Assembly: GCF_001428805.1 (NCBI RefSeq) | Contig: NZ_LMIS01000001.1 | Span: forward strand, 1,238,529 to 1,302,528 | Direction: 5' to 3' | DNA length: 64,000 nucleotides | Source of the DNA: Aeromicrobium sp. Root236 | GTDB taxonomy: Bacteria > Actinomycetota > Actinomycetes > Propionibacteriales > Nocardioidaceae | Shown: positions 42,797 to 52,800 of the stretch, piece by piece | Numbering within the stretch: position 1 is the first letter of the stretch | Layout of the letters: each line of letters begins with the position of its first letter | Translations under genes and position numbers: made by a program | Notes under the pieces: generated by a model | Databases searched by the model: none | The model's input: only the letters and a program-made list of their open reading frames with translations | What the model was told of the DNA's origin: nothing

Positions 42797-43426
42797 ATGA
42801 CCACCGAGACGGGCCTGCGGGAGCGCAAGAAGCAACAGACCAGGCAGCGGATCCAGGACTGTGCGATCGAGCTCTTCGCCGAGAGCGGCTTCGACAAGGT
42901 CCCTGTCGCGGCGATCGCACGGGCGGCCGACGTCTCCGAGGCCACCGTGTTCAACTACTTCCCCACCAAGGAAGACCTCGTCTACGAAGGCATGGAGGCG
43001 TTCGAGCACGCGCTGATCGCTGCCGTGCACGACCGGGCGGACGGCGTCCCGGTGCTCACCGCCTTCCGCGACTTCGTGCTGCAGCCGCGAGGGGCACTGG
43101 CCGGCAGCGATCCCGCGGGCATCGAGCGGGTCGCGACGGTGGCCAGGCTCGCGGCCGACAGCCCGGCCCTCCAGGGCCGCGAGCGCCAGACGTTCGACCG
43201 GTTCACCCAAGCCCTCGCCGAGCTGATCGCAGCGGAGCGGGGCGTGCGCCCGGACGACCCGGAGGCGTGGGTCGTGGCCAACGCGCTCATGGGGGTCAAC
43301 CGAGCCATGAAGGCGTCGGTGCACCGGCAGGCGCTCGCGGGCCAGAGCGGCAAGCGCATCGCCAAGGACGTCCTCGCCCTCGGCCGTCGTGCGCTCGACC
43401 TGCTCGAAGACGGCCTGGGCGCCTGA
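42797..43426 (+). CDS. TetR-family regulator of the DHA2 exporter (209 aa)
   Basis: The N-terminal TetR helix-turn-helix is clear (IELFAESGFDKVPVAAIARA, then SEATVFNYFPTKEDLVYEG, residues 22-66). A helical effector domain follows. The Phe-Asn-Tyr-Phe recognition helix is the actinobacterial drug-exporter type. It is divergent from the exporter over a 17-bp palindrome. The effector is unknown. ATG 42797 has no strong ribosome-binding site, which suits leaderless expression. Confidence 0.9.
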   Translation: MTTETGLRERKKQQTRQRIQDCAIELFAESGFDKVPVAAIARAADVSEATVFNYFPTKEDLVYEGMEAFEHALIAAVHDRADGVPVLTAFRDFVLQPRGALAGSDPAGIERVATVARLAADSPALQGRERQTFDRFTQALAELIAAERGVRPDDPEAWVVANALMGVNRAMKASVHRQALAGQSGKRIAKDVLALGRRALDLLEDGLGA

Positions 43427-43503
43427 CGGGTGTAGCCTCGCCGGGCGCGACCGCTCCTCACCGAGCAGCGGACAACCTGGCAACACGCACCGACGGAGTC
43501 GGC
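43427..43503 (+). other. Hairpin-rich leader of the carboxyethylornithine synthase-like gene
   Basis: Two hairpins lie in the 77 bp before ATG 43504. The first is CCGCTCCTCACCGAGCAGCG plus G (43451-43471), with stem CCGCT / AGCGG and an inner CTC / GAG. The second is CCGAC-GGA-GTCGG (43490-43502), whose loop and stem hold the only GGAG ribosome-binding site. A linker ACAACCTGGCAACACG joins them. The arrangement could gate translation. Parts recall S-box SAM riboswitches (CTC..GAG then GGCAAC), but the element is much shorter. Confidence 0.4.
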
Positions 43504-44640
43504 ATGGAACAGCTTGACCTGGGCGTCATCGCCCACACCGCCAAGGAGAACGAACGGCGTCTGCCGATCCACCCTCGGCACCTCGAACGCCTGTCGGACG
43601 CCCAGCGACCCCATGTGTTCCTCGAGGAGGGCTACGGCGAGAACTTCAGCTGGTCCGACGACGAGCTCCGGCCGTACGTCGGAGGGATCCTCAGCCGTGC
43701 CGAGCTGATCCAGCGGTGCGACGTCATCCTGCTCACCAAGCCCCAGCCGTCGGACCTGCTGGAGATGCGTGAGGGCCAGACGCTGTGGGGCTGGCCGCAC
43801 TGCGTGCAGGATCGCGCGCTAACGCAGGCCGCGATCGACCGCAAGCTGACCCTGATCGCCTGGGAGGCGATGAACCACTGGAGCGGCGACGGCAACTTCC
43901 TGCTGCACGTGTTCCACAAGAACAACGAGCTCGCCGGCTACTGCTCGGTGCTGCACGCGATGGAGATCGGCGGCCTGACCGGCAACTACGGGCGCCGCCT
44001 GAGCGCCGCGGTCATCGGCTTCGGCGCGACCGCCCGCGGCGCGGTCACGGCGCTCAGCGCTCACGGCATCCACGACGTCAACATCTTCACCCAGCGCGGC
44101 GTCGCCGCGGTCAGTGCACCGATCCACTCGGCGCACATCGTGCACTTCGATCCCGCCGCATCGCCGGCCGAGAGCCGCGCGTTCGTCGACGAAGGCTGGG
44201 TCCCGATGCCCGCGCTGCTCGCCGAGCACGACGTCATCGTCAACTGCGTGCTGCAGAGCCCGACCTCGCCGATGACGTTCCTGACCAACGACGGCCTGCC
44301 GACGCTCGCGTCCGGCACGCTCGTGGTCGACGTCTCGTGCGACGAGGGCATGGGCTTCGAGTGGGCCAAGCCGACCTCGTTCGACGAGCCGACGTTCACG
44401 GTCGGCAACGGCGTGACCTACTACGCGGTCGACCACAGCCCGTCGTACCTCTGGAACTCCGCCACGTGGGAGATCAGCCAGGCACTGCTGCCGTACGTGT
44501 CGAAGGTCCTCGCCGGTCCCGAGTCGTGGGACGCCGACGAGACCCTGCGGCGCGCGATCGAGATCCGCGACGGCGTCATCCAGAACCCCGACATCCTGGC
44601 GTTCCAGCACCGCTCCCCCGAGTACCCGCACCCAGCCTGA
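43504..44640 (+). CDS. N5-(carboxyethyl)ornithine synthase / alanine dehydrogenase-like protein (378 aa)
   Basis: This protein has the alanine dehydrogenase/transhydrogenase fold. The N-terminal segment is NERRLPIHPRHLERLSDA. The Rossmann loop is SAAVIGFGATARGAVTALSA (about residue 165). The FVDEGWVPMPALLAEHDVIV and VVDVSCDEGMGFEW segments are typical of N5-(carboxyethyl)ornithine synthases. These enzymes condense pyruvate with ornithine or lysine side-chain amines using NADPH. The exact substrate is uncertain. A structured leader of 77 bp precedes the ATG, and an SDR gene follows after six bases. Confidence 0.8.
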   Translation: MEQLDLGVIAHTAKENERRLPIHPRHLERLSDAQRPHVFLEEGYGENFSWSDDELRPYVGGILSRAELIQRCDVILLTKPQPSDLLEMREGQTLWGWPHCVQDRALTQAAIDRKLTLIAWEAMNHWSGDGNFLLHVFHKNNELAGYCSVLHAMEIGGLTGNYGRRLSAAVIGFGATARGAVTALSAHGIHDVNIFTQRGVAAVSAPIHSAHIVHFDPAASPAESRAFVDEGWVPMPALLAEHDVIVNCVLQSPTSPMTFLTNDGLPTLASGTLVVDVSCDEGMGFEWAKPTSFDEPTFTVGNGVTYYAVDHSPSYLWNSATWEISQALLPYVSKVLAGPESWDADETLRRAIEIRDGVIQNPDILAFQHRSPEYPHPA

Positions 44641-44646
44641 TCCCCC

Positions 44647-45567
44647 ATGCTGGAGGGCATGGATCGCATCACGACGCCCTTCGACTTCAGCTCCACGGCA
44701 GCCGAGGTGGTCGATGGCATCGACCTGACCGGGAGGCGCGCCGTCGTGACCGGTGGCGCGTCCGGCATCGGCGTGGAGACCGCGCGAGTCCTGGCCGCCA
44801 CCGGCGCTGAGGTGACGATCGCCGTGCGCGACCTCAAGGCCGGCGAGCGGGTCGCCGCCGACATCCGTGCCACCACGGGCCGCGCGGTCGACGTACGCCG
44901 GCTCGAGCTCACCGACCTCGACAGCGTCGACGCGTTCGTCGCCGGCTGGGACGGACCGCTCGACGTCCTGGTCAACAACGCGGGCGTCATGGCGACCCCC
45001 GAGACGTACACCGAGCAGGGCTGGGAGCTGCAGTTCGCGACCAACCACCTCGGCCACTTCAGGCTCGCGCTCGGCCTGCACGACGCCCTGGCCGCCGCCG
45101 GTCACGCCCGGATCGTCTCGGTCAGCTCCAGCGCACACTTCCGCTCTCCGGTGATCTTCGACGACCTGTTCTTCCGGTTCATGCCGTACGACCCGTGGGC
45201 CGCCTACGGGCAGTCCAAGACCGCCAACGTGCTGTTCGCGGTGGAGGCCACACGCCGCTGGGCGGCCGACGGCATCACCGCCAACTCGCTGATGCCGGGC
45301 TCCATCGCGACCAACCTGCAACGCCACAGCGGAGGCGGCAGCCCCAACCCGCTCGCGAAGACACCCGAGCAGGGTGCCTCGACGTCGGTGCTGCTCGCGA
45401 CCAGCCCGCTGCTCGAGGGCGTCGGTGGCCGCTACTTCGTCGACAACCAGGAGGCTGTCCTCGTCGACCGGCCGACCAACGACATGACCGGCGTCGCGCC
45501 GTACGCGCTGGACCCGGCCAACGCCGAGCGGCTCTGGGACGTGTCACTGGAGCTGCTCGGCGTCTGA
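44647..45567 (+). CDS. Short-chain dehydrogenase/reductase (306 aa)
   Basis: This classical/extended SDR has the cofactor loop TGGASGIGVETAR, NNAGVMATPE, catalytic Ser in SVSSSAHF and the YGQSKTAN Tyr-x3-Lys pair. Retinol-dehydrogenase/WWOX-like bacterial SDRs are the closest type, so NAD(P)-dependent oxidation of a hydrophobic alcohol is likely. It starts six bases after the upstream gene. An alternative ATG 12 bases further downstream gives MDRITTPF. The 3' end almost abuts the convergent RibD-like gene. Confidence 0.9.
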   Translation: MLEGMDRITTPFDFSSTAAEVVDGIDLTGRRAVVTGGASGIGVETARVLAATGAEVTIAVRDLKAGERVAADIRATTGRAVDVRRLELTDLDSVDAFVAGWDGPLDVLVNNAGVMATPETYTEQGWELQFATNHLGHFRLALGLHDALAAAGHARIVSVSSSAHFRSPVIFDDLFFRFMPYDPWAAYGQSKTANVLFAVEATRRWAADGITANSLMPGSIATNLQRHSGGGSPNPLAKTPEQGASTSVLLATSPLLEGVGGRYFVDNQEAVLVDRPTNDMTGVAPYALDPANAERLWDVSLELLGV

Positions 45568-45572
45568 GCCGT

Positions 45573-46112
45573 TCAGGCGGAGACCGGACCGTAGACGAGG
45601 TGCAGGACACCCGTCCCGAAGGTCGTGGAGGACCGGAGCTCGAGCGGCACCTTGGCACCATCGGCGAACAGCTTCTTGCCGCTGCCGACGACGACGGGGT
45701 GCACCAGCAGGTGCAGCTCGTCGACGAGGCCCTGCTCGAGCATCCAGCGCACGAGCGTCGCGCTGCCGGTCGTGCCGAGCCGGGTCTCCTGCTTGAGCGC
45801 CGTCAGCTCGGCGACGACGTCACCGCTGATGATCGATGAGTTCTCCCACGTCGCCTCGGTCAGCGAGTCCGACACGACGTACTTGCGGGCGCCGTTCATC
45901 TGGGCCGTGAACGGGTCGTTGGGGTCGGCGGTCGGCCAGTATGCCGCCATCTCGTCGTACGTCTGCCGGCCGAACAGCGTCGCGTCCGCGCTACCCATGA
46001 GCGCGCCGACTGCCGCACCCATCTCGTCGTCGAAGTAGTCGAAGTGCCACGTCTCGGGCGACTCGATGACGCCGTCGAGCGAGATGAAGAGGCTTGAGGT
46101 GATGGATCCCAT
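45573..46112 (-). CDS. RibD C-terminal / DHFR-like reductase (179 aa)
   Basis: This is a stand-alone reductase domain related to RibD_C and dihydrofolate reductase. Visible segments are SLFISLDGVIESPETW, FGRQTYDEMAAYW and TTGSATLVRWMLEQGLVDELHLLVHPVVVG (split across the fold). Many actinobacterial paralogues exist with unknown substrates; nicotinamide-dependent reduction of a pteridine-like compound is the general expectation. ATG 46112 behind GGGAGA is preferred to the upstream in-frame ATG. Confidence 0.88.
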   Translation of the reverse strand: MGSITSSLFISLDGVIESPETWHFDYFDDEMGAAVGALMGSADATLFGRQTYDEMAAYWPTADPNDPFTAQMNGARKYVVSDSLTEATWENSSIISGDVVAELTALKQETRLGTTGSATLVRWMLEQGLVDELHLLVHPVVVGSGKKLFADGAKVPLELRSSTTFGTGVLHLVYGPVSA

Positions 46113-46209
46113 GATCGTCTCCCGGGTTGTCGTGGACACCGACTCTCGGCGTCCTCACCCCTACGTCGTACGGACGCGGGGCGATTCGACAACCCGGGAC
46201 GATCTTTTT

Positions 46210-46713
46210 TCAGCCTGCTGCGGGACCGTTGGTGTGCTGGCCGAGGAGGTCCTTGCCGATGATGTCCATCTCGACGGCCTTCTCGCCGGCATAGCAGGTC
46301 CAGTGCAGACCGGCGGAGTCCTGGCCGATGCAACCGCCGGCGATGTTGTCGTCGGCGTCGTTGAACGTCTCCTTGGTGCCCTTGTAGTCCTCGAGGATCT
46401 CCTTGCTCGGCGCCTTCGCGAGGGTGCAGTCGAACTCGATGTCGCTCTTCTTGGTGCAGGTCGGGTCGGTGTCGATGAAGATCACGCTGCTGCCCGGCAT
46501 GCCCCGCTCGACCGTGTCGGGCGACAGCAGGCTGACGGCGGCTGCGGCACCGCCACCGACGACGAGGACGCCGGCGGTGGCGAAGGCGGCGATCGTGGTG
46601 CGGGAGCGCTTGCGGCGGCGGCGTACGACGATCGATCCGGCGATCTGGGCGGCGACGGCCTGCTCGAGGTCGTCACCGATGCGGGTGAGGTCGGACTGGG
46701 TGGTGGGGTTCAT
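46210..46713 (-). CDS. Single-pass membrane protein, probable partner of ECF sigma (167 aa)
   Basis: The cytoplasmic N-terminus of about 35 residues is basic (IVVRRRRKRSRTT). One transmembrane helix (about residues 40-60, IAAFATAGVLVVGGGAAAAV) and an extracytoplasmic domain with four cysteines follow (DPTCTKK, FDCTL, GGCIGQ, WTCYAG), probably two disulfides. It overlaps the sigma gene stop by four bases, the place of an anti-sigma factor, but there is no zinc-binding ZAS motif in its short N-terminus. It may be a sensor or an atypical anti-sigma factor. Confidence 0.72.
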   Translation of the reverse strand: MNPTTQSDLTRIGDDLEQAVAAQIAGSIVVRRRRKRSRTTIAAFATAGVLVVGGGAAAAVSLLSPDTVERGMPGSSVIFIDTDPTCTKKSDIEFDCTLAKAPSKEILEDYKGTKETFNDADDNIAGGCIGQDSAGLHWTCYAGEKAVEMDIIGKDLLGQHTNGPAAG

Positions 46714-47315
46714 GACGATTCCTTGGGGTTCGAGACGGTCTGGAGGGAGGTCCGCATGCGGGCGAGGCCACGGGACACGCGGATGCGGGCCGCGGTCGGG
46801 GTGCAGTCGAGCTCCTCGGCGACCTCGTCGTACGGACGGTCGGAGAGGACGCGGAGCTCGACGGCGAGGCGTTGGGACTCCGGCAATGTCGAGAGTGCCT
46901 CCTCGACGTCGGAGTCCATGCCGTCGACCCATGCGGTGTCGGGCGTGGCGCTCGAGCGGCCGTGGGTGATCCGCAGGGCCTGGCTGGCCTCGCTGATCAG
47001 TCGCCGTTCGCGCGCGGAACGGGAGAGGACGTTGCGGGCGATGCCGAACAGCCATGGACCGGCCGAGCCGTCCTTCTGGTCGACGAACCGGTGCCGCGAC
47101 GTCCACACCTGCGCGAACGTCTCCGCCGTGAGGTCGAGCGCGGCCTCACGGTCGGACGTACGACGGAGCAGGAAGGCGTGGATCGGCTCGGCATAGCGGT
47201 CGTAGAGCTCGCGGAACGCCTGCGGATCGTGGCCCGACGACGCGATCAGCTCGGCGTCGGACTTCACGTGAACACTTCGATCATGGATGGCGGGACCTCC
47301 GGTCGGCTTGGACAT
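46710..47315 (-). CDS. ECF-family RNA polymerase sigma factor (201 aa)
   Basis: Sigma region 2 lies at about residues 32-100 (FRELYDRYAEPIHAFLLRRT, ETFAQVW, GPWLFGIARNVLSR). Region 4 lies at about residues 138-190 (LSTLPESQRLAVELRVLSDR, YDEVAEELDCTPTAARIRVS). The gene couples to a downstream membrane protein by a 4-bp overlap. The group resembles ECF factors acting with membrane partners in actinobacteria; the target promoters are unknown. Confidence 0.92.
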   Translation of the reverse strand: MSKPTGGPAIHDRSVHVKSDAELIASSGHDPQAFRELYDRYAEPIHAFLLRRTSDREAALDLTAETFAQVWTSRHRFVDQKDGSAGPWLFGIARNVLSRSARERRLISEASQALRITHGRSSATPDTAWVDGMDSDVEEALSTLPESQRLAVELRVLSDRPYDEVAEELDCTPTAARIRVSRGLARMRTSLQTVSNPKESS

Positions 47316-47428
47316 GACATCACGTACATGCCGCGGCGGGCACGGAATGTTTCACCGGCTCGCGATCTTTCCGCGTCCAGCCTCCCGCAGTAGCGTCGAA
47401 GGGACATCCACGACGGAAGAGGTTCACG

Positions 47429-47872
47429 ATGCCCACACGCACAGCACGTACGGCCTGGGACGGCGGCCTGCAGGACGGTTCGGGACAGGTCGAGCTGACC
47501 AGCTCGGGCCTCGGCACGTTCGAGGTCTCGTTCCCCCAGCGCGCGTCCGAGGACGGCGGTGGTGTCACCAACCCCGAGGAGCTCATCGGCGCGGCGCACT
47601 CGGCCTGCTACGCGATGTCGCTGGCCGGGCAGCTGGGCGCTCGCGACGCGACACCGCTGTCGATGGAGATCCGCGCTGACGTGACCCTCGGCCCCGACCC
47701 GGAGGGCGGCTTCAAGATCACCGGCATCACGCTGACCGTCCGTGGCGAGGCCGACGGCATCGACGAGGCCGGGTTCCTGGAGGCCGCCGAGGCGGCCAAG
47801 GTCGGCTGCCCGGTCAGCAAGGCCCTCGCCGGCGTCGACATCACCCTCGATGCCGCGATGGAGACGCCCTAG
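47429..47872 (+). CDS. OsmC/Ohr-family organic hydroperoxide reductase
   Basis: This is a 147-residue thiol peroxidase of the OsmC subgroup. The two redox cysteines appear in GAAHSACYAMSLAG (about residue 57) and AKVGCPVSKAL (about residue 125). The N-terminus PTRTARTAWDGGLQDGSGQV is typical of OsmC rather than Ohr. It detoxifies organic hydroperoxides using dihydrolipoamide-linked thiols. It follows an ECF sigma gene divergently. No OhrR-type regulator is adjacent. Confidence 0.93.
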   Translation: MPTRTARTAWDGGLQDGSGQVELTSSGLGTFEVSFPQRASEDGGGVTNPEELIGAAHSACYAMSLAGQLGARDATPLSMEIRADVTLGPDPEGGFKITGITLTVRGEADGIDEAGFLEAAEAAKVGCPVSKALAGVDITLDAAMETP

Positions 47873-47881
47873 GCGTACGGG

Positions 47882-48481
47882 CTACGACTTGGGCGCGGAG
47901 AGGACCTTGGAGGTCGAGGTCTTCTCCTCGCCCCCGTCGCGGTCGGTGATCTCGAGTCGCGCCCGCAGGGGCTTCTCGGGGTTGTCGAGGCACTTGAGCG
48001 GCACCGTCATGGACAGCTGCGGTCCACGGATGCGCATCGCCGACGCGCAGGCGTACTGCTCGTCCTTGCCGTCCTTGGCGAGGTAGAGCTGCGGGAACAC
48101 GAAGGCGCCGCGCGCGTCCTGGAACGTGGTGACGCGCCAGAGCACCTTGCCGTTGTCCTGGCCCAGGACGAGGCTGACCGAGTCGATCTTCTTGAGGTCG
48201 ATGTCGGGGATCTCGGCACCGACCGCGAACACGGTCGCGCCGCGGGCGACGGTCGCGGTCTTGACGGCGATCTCGTCAGGAGCGTCGCCGGAGCCCTTGA
48301 GCTTGTCCTGCGGCGCCTTGGTGCCGGCGGCCTCGGTCGTCTTGGTGGCCTTGGGCTCTGCCGGGGTGTCGTCTCCACCGCCGCGCACGAGGAGGACGCC
48401 GAGGATGATGACGATCACGATGCCGGCCGCCGCAGCCGGCACCACGAGCCGGTTGCGTCCTGAGGGGTTCCCAGTGCTCAT
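47882..48481 (-). CDS. Membrane-anchored extracellular protein of unknown function (199 aa)
   Basis: A short polar N-terminus, one strongly hydrophobic helix at about residues 13-33 (VVPAAAAGIVIVIILGVLLV) and a Thr/Lys/Ala-rich linker lead into an extracytoplasmic beta-rich domain. That domain has two cysteines (YACASA, LKCLDN). No family is recognised. Size and layout are similar to the 187-residue protein at 10670, but no sequence similarity is visible. It ends nine bases after the convergent OsmC gene. Confidence 0.68.
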   Translation of the reverse strand: MSTGNPSGRNRLVVPAAAAGIVIVIILGVLLVRGGGDDTPAEPKATKTTEAAGTKAPQDKLKGSGDAPDEIAVKTATVARGATVFAVGAEIPDIDLKKIDSVSLVLGQDNGKVLWRVTTFQDARGAFVFPQLYLAKDGKDEQYACASAMRIRGPQLSMTVPLKCLDNPEKPLRARLEITDRDGGEEKTSTSKVLSAPKS

Positions 48482-48593
48482 CGTTCTCCACCTTCGTCGC
48501 TGATCTTCGTCGTTGCGTCAGAGCGAGCCTAGAGCACGGCCTCGTGAGCGATCGACCCGACGAAACGTCCTCCTCGTACGAGATGCTGGTCGC

Positions 48594-49640
48594 GTGAAGC
48601 CAACCGTCCCCGGCCGCCTCCACGCCCAAGGCCTGACGTCCGCCCGATTCGACGCGGCCGCCGACGTCGTACGCCACCTCGGCTGCGTCCAGTCCCAGCT
48701 CCACGACATGGCGCTGTGGGCCGTCGCCCGCCGCACGACCGGGCTGACGCTCGCGGACGCCCAGGCAGCGTTCGACCGGGGCGACTTCCTCCGCACGCAC
48801 GTCCTGCGGCCGACCTGGCACTACGTCGACCCGGCCGACATCCACTGGCTGCTGGCTCTCACCGCACCCCGGGTCCGCCAGGTCATGACGTCCAGCTGGG
48901 CCGCGCTGGGCCTCGGTCCGGAGCTCATCGAGCGGGGCTCCGAGGTCATCGTCGCGGCCCTGGCCGACGGCGCGCCGCACACCCGGGCCGAGCTCGCCAC
49001 GGCGCTCGAGGATGCCGGGCTGCAGGCCAAGGGCACGTTCCTCGTCCATCAGCTCATGAACGCAGAGATCAGCCTGCTGTGTGCCAACGGCCCGATGCGC
49101 GGCAAGCAGCACACGTACGTCGCCCTGCCGTCGGCCCCCGACGAGCGGACCTACGACGAGCTGCTGACCGAGGTCGCCCGGCGCTATGCCCGGGGCCACG
49201 GCGCGTTCCGCGACAAGGACCTCGCCTGGTGGACGAGCCTGACCTTGACCGACAGCCGCCGCGCGATCGAGCTGGCGGAGCTCCGACCGCTCGAGGTCGG
49301 CGGCGAGGCCTACTGGACGCTCGACCAACCGGTCGACACCGAGGTGCCACCGGCGATGCTGCTGTCCAACTTCGACGAGTACATCTCCTACGCCCGCGAC
49401 CCCGAGGACTACACGGGCTTCGACGGCACGGTCGACGACGTCATGCGTGGTGCCGGCCTGCTCATGATCGGCGGCCGGTTGTCGGGCCGGTGGGCCCGGA
49501 CCGTCACGGCCAAGACCGTCAGGATCGTCGTCGACCGCGCACCCCGGATCACGGCCTCCACCAGGCGCGCGCTCGACGAGGAGGCAGCGGCATTCGGGCG
49601 CTTCCTGGGCCGCGAGCCCGAGCTCGTCATCGCCGACTGA
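48594..49640 (+). CDS. Winged-helix DNA-binding (HTH_42, AlkZ-like) protein (348 aa)
   Basis: This belongs to the HTH_42 superfamily, which includes the DNA glycosylases AlkZ and YcaQ that unhook interstrand crosslinks. The N-terminal segment GRLHAQGL is followed by the Q-x-Q signature VQSQLHDMALWAVARR (about residue 33) and LRPTWHYVDPADIHWLL. DNA repair is plausible, but many family members are uncharacterised. The start is GTG 48594. It is divergent from the membrane protein at 47882. Confidence 0.82.
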   Translation: MKPTVPGRLHAQGLTSARFDAAADVVRHLGCVQSQLHDMALWAVARRTTGLTLADAQAAFDRGDFLRTHVLRPTWHYVDPADIHWLLALTAPRVRQVMTSSWAALGLGPELIERGSEVIVAALADGAPHTRAELATALEDAGLQAKGTFLVHQLMNAEISLLCANGPMRGKQHTYVALPSAPDERTYDELLTEVARRYARGHGAFRDKDLAWWTSLTLTDSRRAIELAELRPLEVGGEAYWTLDQPVDTEVPPAMLLSNFDEYISYARDPEDYTGFDGTVDDVMRGAGLLMIGGRLSGRWARTVTAKTVRIVVDRAPRITASTRRALDEEAAAFGRFLGREPELVIAD

Positions 49641-49802
49641 TGCGGCGGCACGTGATGTCCGCCACGTCGCAGGGCCCCAGCCTGAAGATCGCGGGAATTC
49701 CGGGGCGAACCTGCCTGCAGGCGGATGGACCGTCGCGTTACCCTGTTAACGGTAGTTTTCGCACGCGCGCCAGCACACAATTCGGAAGAGGCGATCGAGG
49801 CT

Positions 49803-52800
49803 GTGGCCGAGTCCTCACAAGACCATTCAACCCCTGATTTCGGCACGAACCAGTGGCTCGTCGAAGAGATGTACGAGCGATTCCGCCAAGACCCTGCTTC
49901 GGTCGACGCCACCTGGGTGACGTTCTTCCAGACCGGTGATGGCGCGGCCCTGGCCAACGGGTCCGGCAACGGCAGCTCCCCCAACGGCGTGGCCGGCACC
50001 ACGGCGACGCAGGCCCCGGCCGCCGCCAAGCCCGCCGAGCAGCCGGCCGCACCGGCCGAGACCGCCGCACCGAGTCCGGCTCCCACGGCACCCACGTCGT
50101 CGACGCCCCCGGCACCCAAGACCGAGCCGGCGACCGTCACCCCGGCCCAGAGCCAGGTGGCCGCACCCGCGCACATCGATCCGCCGGCTCCCACCCCGCC
50201 GGTGATCGACGCCCCGACCTCTCGCGCCACGACCGTGGCCACCCCCAACGGCAGCGCCGCCGACGCGCCCAAGAACGGGCCCGGCGAGGTCGAGAACGTC
50301 GTGCTGCGTGGCGCCGCCGCCCGCACCGTCGCCAACATGGACGCCAGCCTCGCGGTGCCGACCGCGACCAGCGTGCGCTCCGTGCCGGTCAAGCTGCTGT
50401 TCGACAACCGCATCGTGATCAACAACCACCTCGCCCGTGCACGCGGCGGCAAGGTGTCGTTCACCCACCTCATTGGGTGGGCGATCGTCAAGGCGCTCAA
50501 GGCGATGCCCGAGATGAACACGGGCTTCCAGGTCGTCGACGGCAAGCCCAACCAGCTCAAGCCCGAGCACATCAACTTCGGCCTCGCGATCGACCTCAAG
50601 AAGCCCGACGGCTCGCGCACGCTGCTCGTCCCCTCGATCAAGGCCGCCGAGACGATGGGCTTCGCCGAGTTCTGGGCGGCGTACGAGTCGATGGTCCGCA
50701 AGGCGCGCGACGGCAAGCTCGAGGTCACCGACTTCCAGGGCACGACCGTCAGCCTGACCAACCCCGGTGGCATCGGCACCAACCACTCGATCCCCCGCCT
50801 GATGCAGGGCCAGGGCGTCATCATCGGCGTCGGCTCGATGGAGTACCCGCCGGAGTTCCAGGGCGCCAGCGAGCACACGCTCGCACAGATGGCGATCTCC
50901 AAGATGATGACGCTGACGTCGACCTACGACCACCGCGTCATCCAGGGTGCGCAGTCCGGCGAGTTCCTCAAGAAGATCCACGCGCTGCTGCTCGGCGAGG
51001 AGAACTTCTACGACGAGATCTTCCGCGCGCTCAAGATCCCCTACGAGCCCATCCGCTGGGCCCAGGACATCGCGGTCAGCCACGACGACGAGGTGCACAA
51101 GCAGGCTCGCGTCCTCGAGCTGATCCACGCGTTCCGCGTGCGGGGCCACCTGATGGCCGACACCAACCCGCTCGACAACCGGCCGCGCAGCCACGCCGAC
51201 CTCGACACGGCGTCGCACGGCCTGACGCTGTGGGACCTCGACCGCGAGTTCGCCACGGGATCGTTCAAGACCGACAAGCGCTTCATGAAGCTGCGCGAGA
51301 TCCTCGGCATCCTGCGCGACTCCTACGCCCGCACGATCGGCCTGGAGTACATGCACATCCAGGACCCCGACGAGCGGGCCTGGTTCCAGGAGCGCATCGA
51401 GCGCCCGCACACCAAGCCTCCGCGTGAGGAGCAGCTGCGCATCCTGCAGAAGCTCAACCAGGCCGAGGCCTTCGAGACGTTCCTGCAGACCAAGTTCGTC
51501 GGCCAGAAGCGCTTCAGCCTCGAGGGCGGTGAGACGACGATCCCCGTGCTCGACGAGATCTGCGAGGCGGCCGCAGCCGACAGCCTCGACGAGGTCTGCA
51601 TCGGCATGGCCCACCGTGGCCGGCTCAACGTGCTGGTCAACATCGCCGGCAAGCACGCCGGTTCGGTGTTCCGCGAGTTCGAGGGCAACATCGACCCGCG
51701 CACCGTGCAGGGCTCCGGCGACGTCAAGTACCACCTCGGCGTCGAGGGTGAGTTCACCTCAGGCACCGGCGACAAGATCAAGGTCTCGGTGGCGGCCAAC
51801 CCGTCGCACCTCGAGGTCGTTGACCCGGTCCTCGAGGGCATTGCCCGCGCCAAGCAGGACCGCCTCAACCGCGGTGCCGACTACCCCGTCCTGCCGGTCC
51901 TCGTGCACGGCGACGCCGCGTTCGCGGGCCAGGGCGTCGTGGCCGAGACGCTCAACCTCTCGCAGCTGCGCGGCTACCGCACCGGCGGCACGATCCACCT
52001 GATCGTCAACAACCAGGTGGGCTTCACGACGGCACCGTCGTCGTCCCGCTCCTCGACCTACTGCACCGACGTCGCCCGCATGATCCAGGCGCCGGTCTTC
52101 CACGTCAACGGCGACGACCCCGAGGCGTGCATCCGCGTGGCGCACCTGGCCTACGAGTACCGCCGGACGTTCCACAAGGACATCGTCATCGACCTGGTCT
52201 GCTACCGCCGCCGCGGTCACAACGAGGGTGACGACCCGAGCTTCACCCAGCCGCTGATGTACGACACGATCAACGCCAAGAAGTCGGTGCGCAAGCTCTA
52301 CACCGAGGCACTGGTCGGACGTGGCGACATCACGCTGGAGGAGGCCGAGGCAGCGCTCAGCGACTACCAGGCCCAGCTCGAGCGCAACTTCGCGGAGGTC
52401 AAGGAGACCTCGACGGATCCCGGCTACTCGCGCACCCCGGACTACCCCGACAAGCCCGAGCACGCCGGCGAGCTCGTCACGGCGGTCACGCCCGAGACCA
52501 TGAAGGCGATCGCCGACGCCTACACCAACGTCCCCGAGGGCTTCACGGTCCACCCCAAGGTGCTGCCGCAGCTGCAGCGCCGCGCGCAGTCCATCAGCGC
52601 CGGCCCGATCGACTGGGGCACCGGCGAGATCCTCGCGCTCGGCTCGTTGCTGCTCGACGGGCGGCCCGTACGCCTTGCCGGCCAGGACTCGCGTCGTGGC
52701 ACGTTCTCGTCGCGGTTCGCCACGATCATCGACCGGGTCAACGCCAACGAGTGGACGCCGCTGGCCAACATCGGCGACGACCAGGCCACGTTCTACATCT

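Noticed and set aside
43441-43503. Naming the leader a SAM riboswitch
   Set aside because: Only short parts resemble the S-box core. The element is too small to hold the four-helix ligand site, so it is reported as an unassigned leader.
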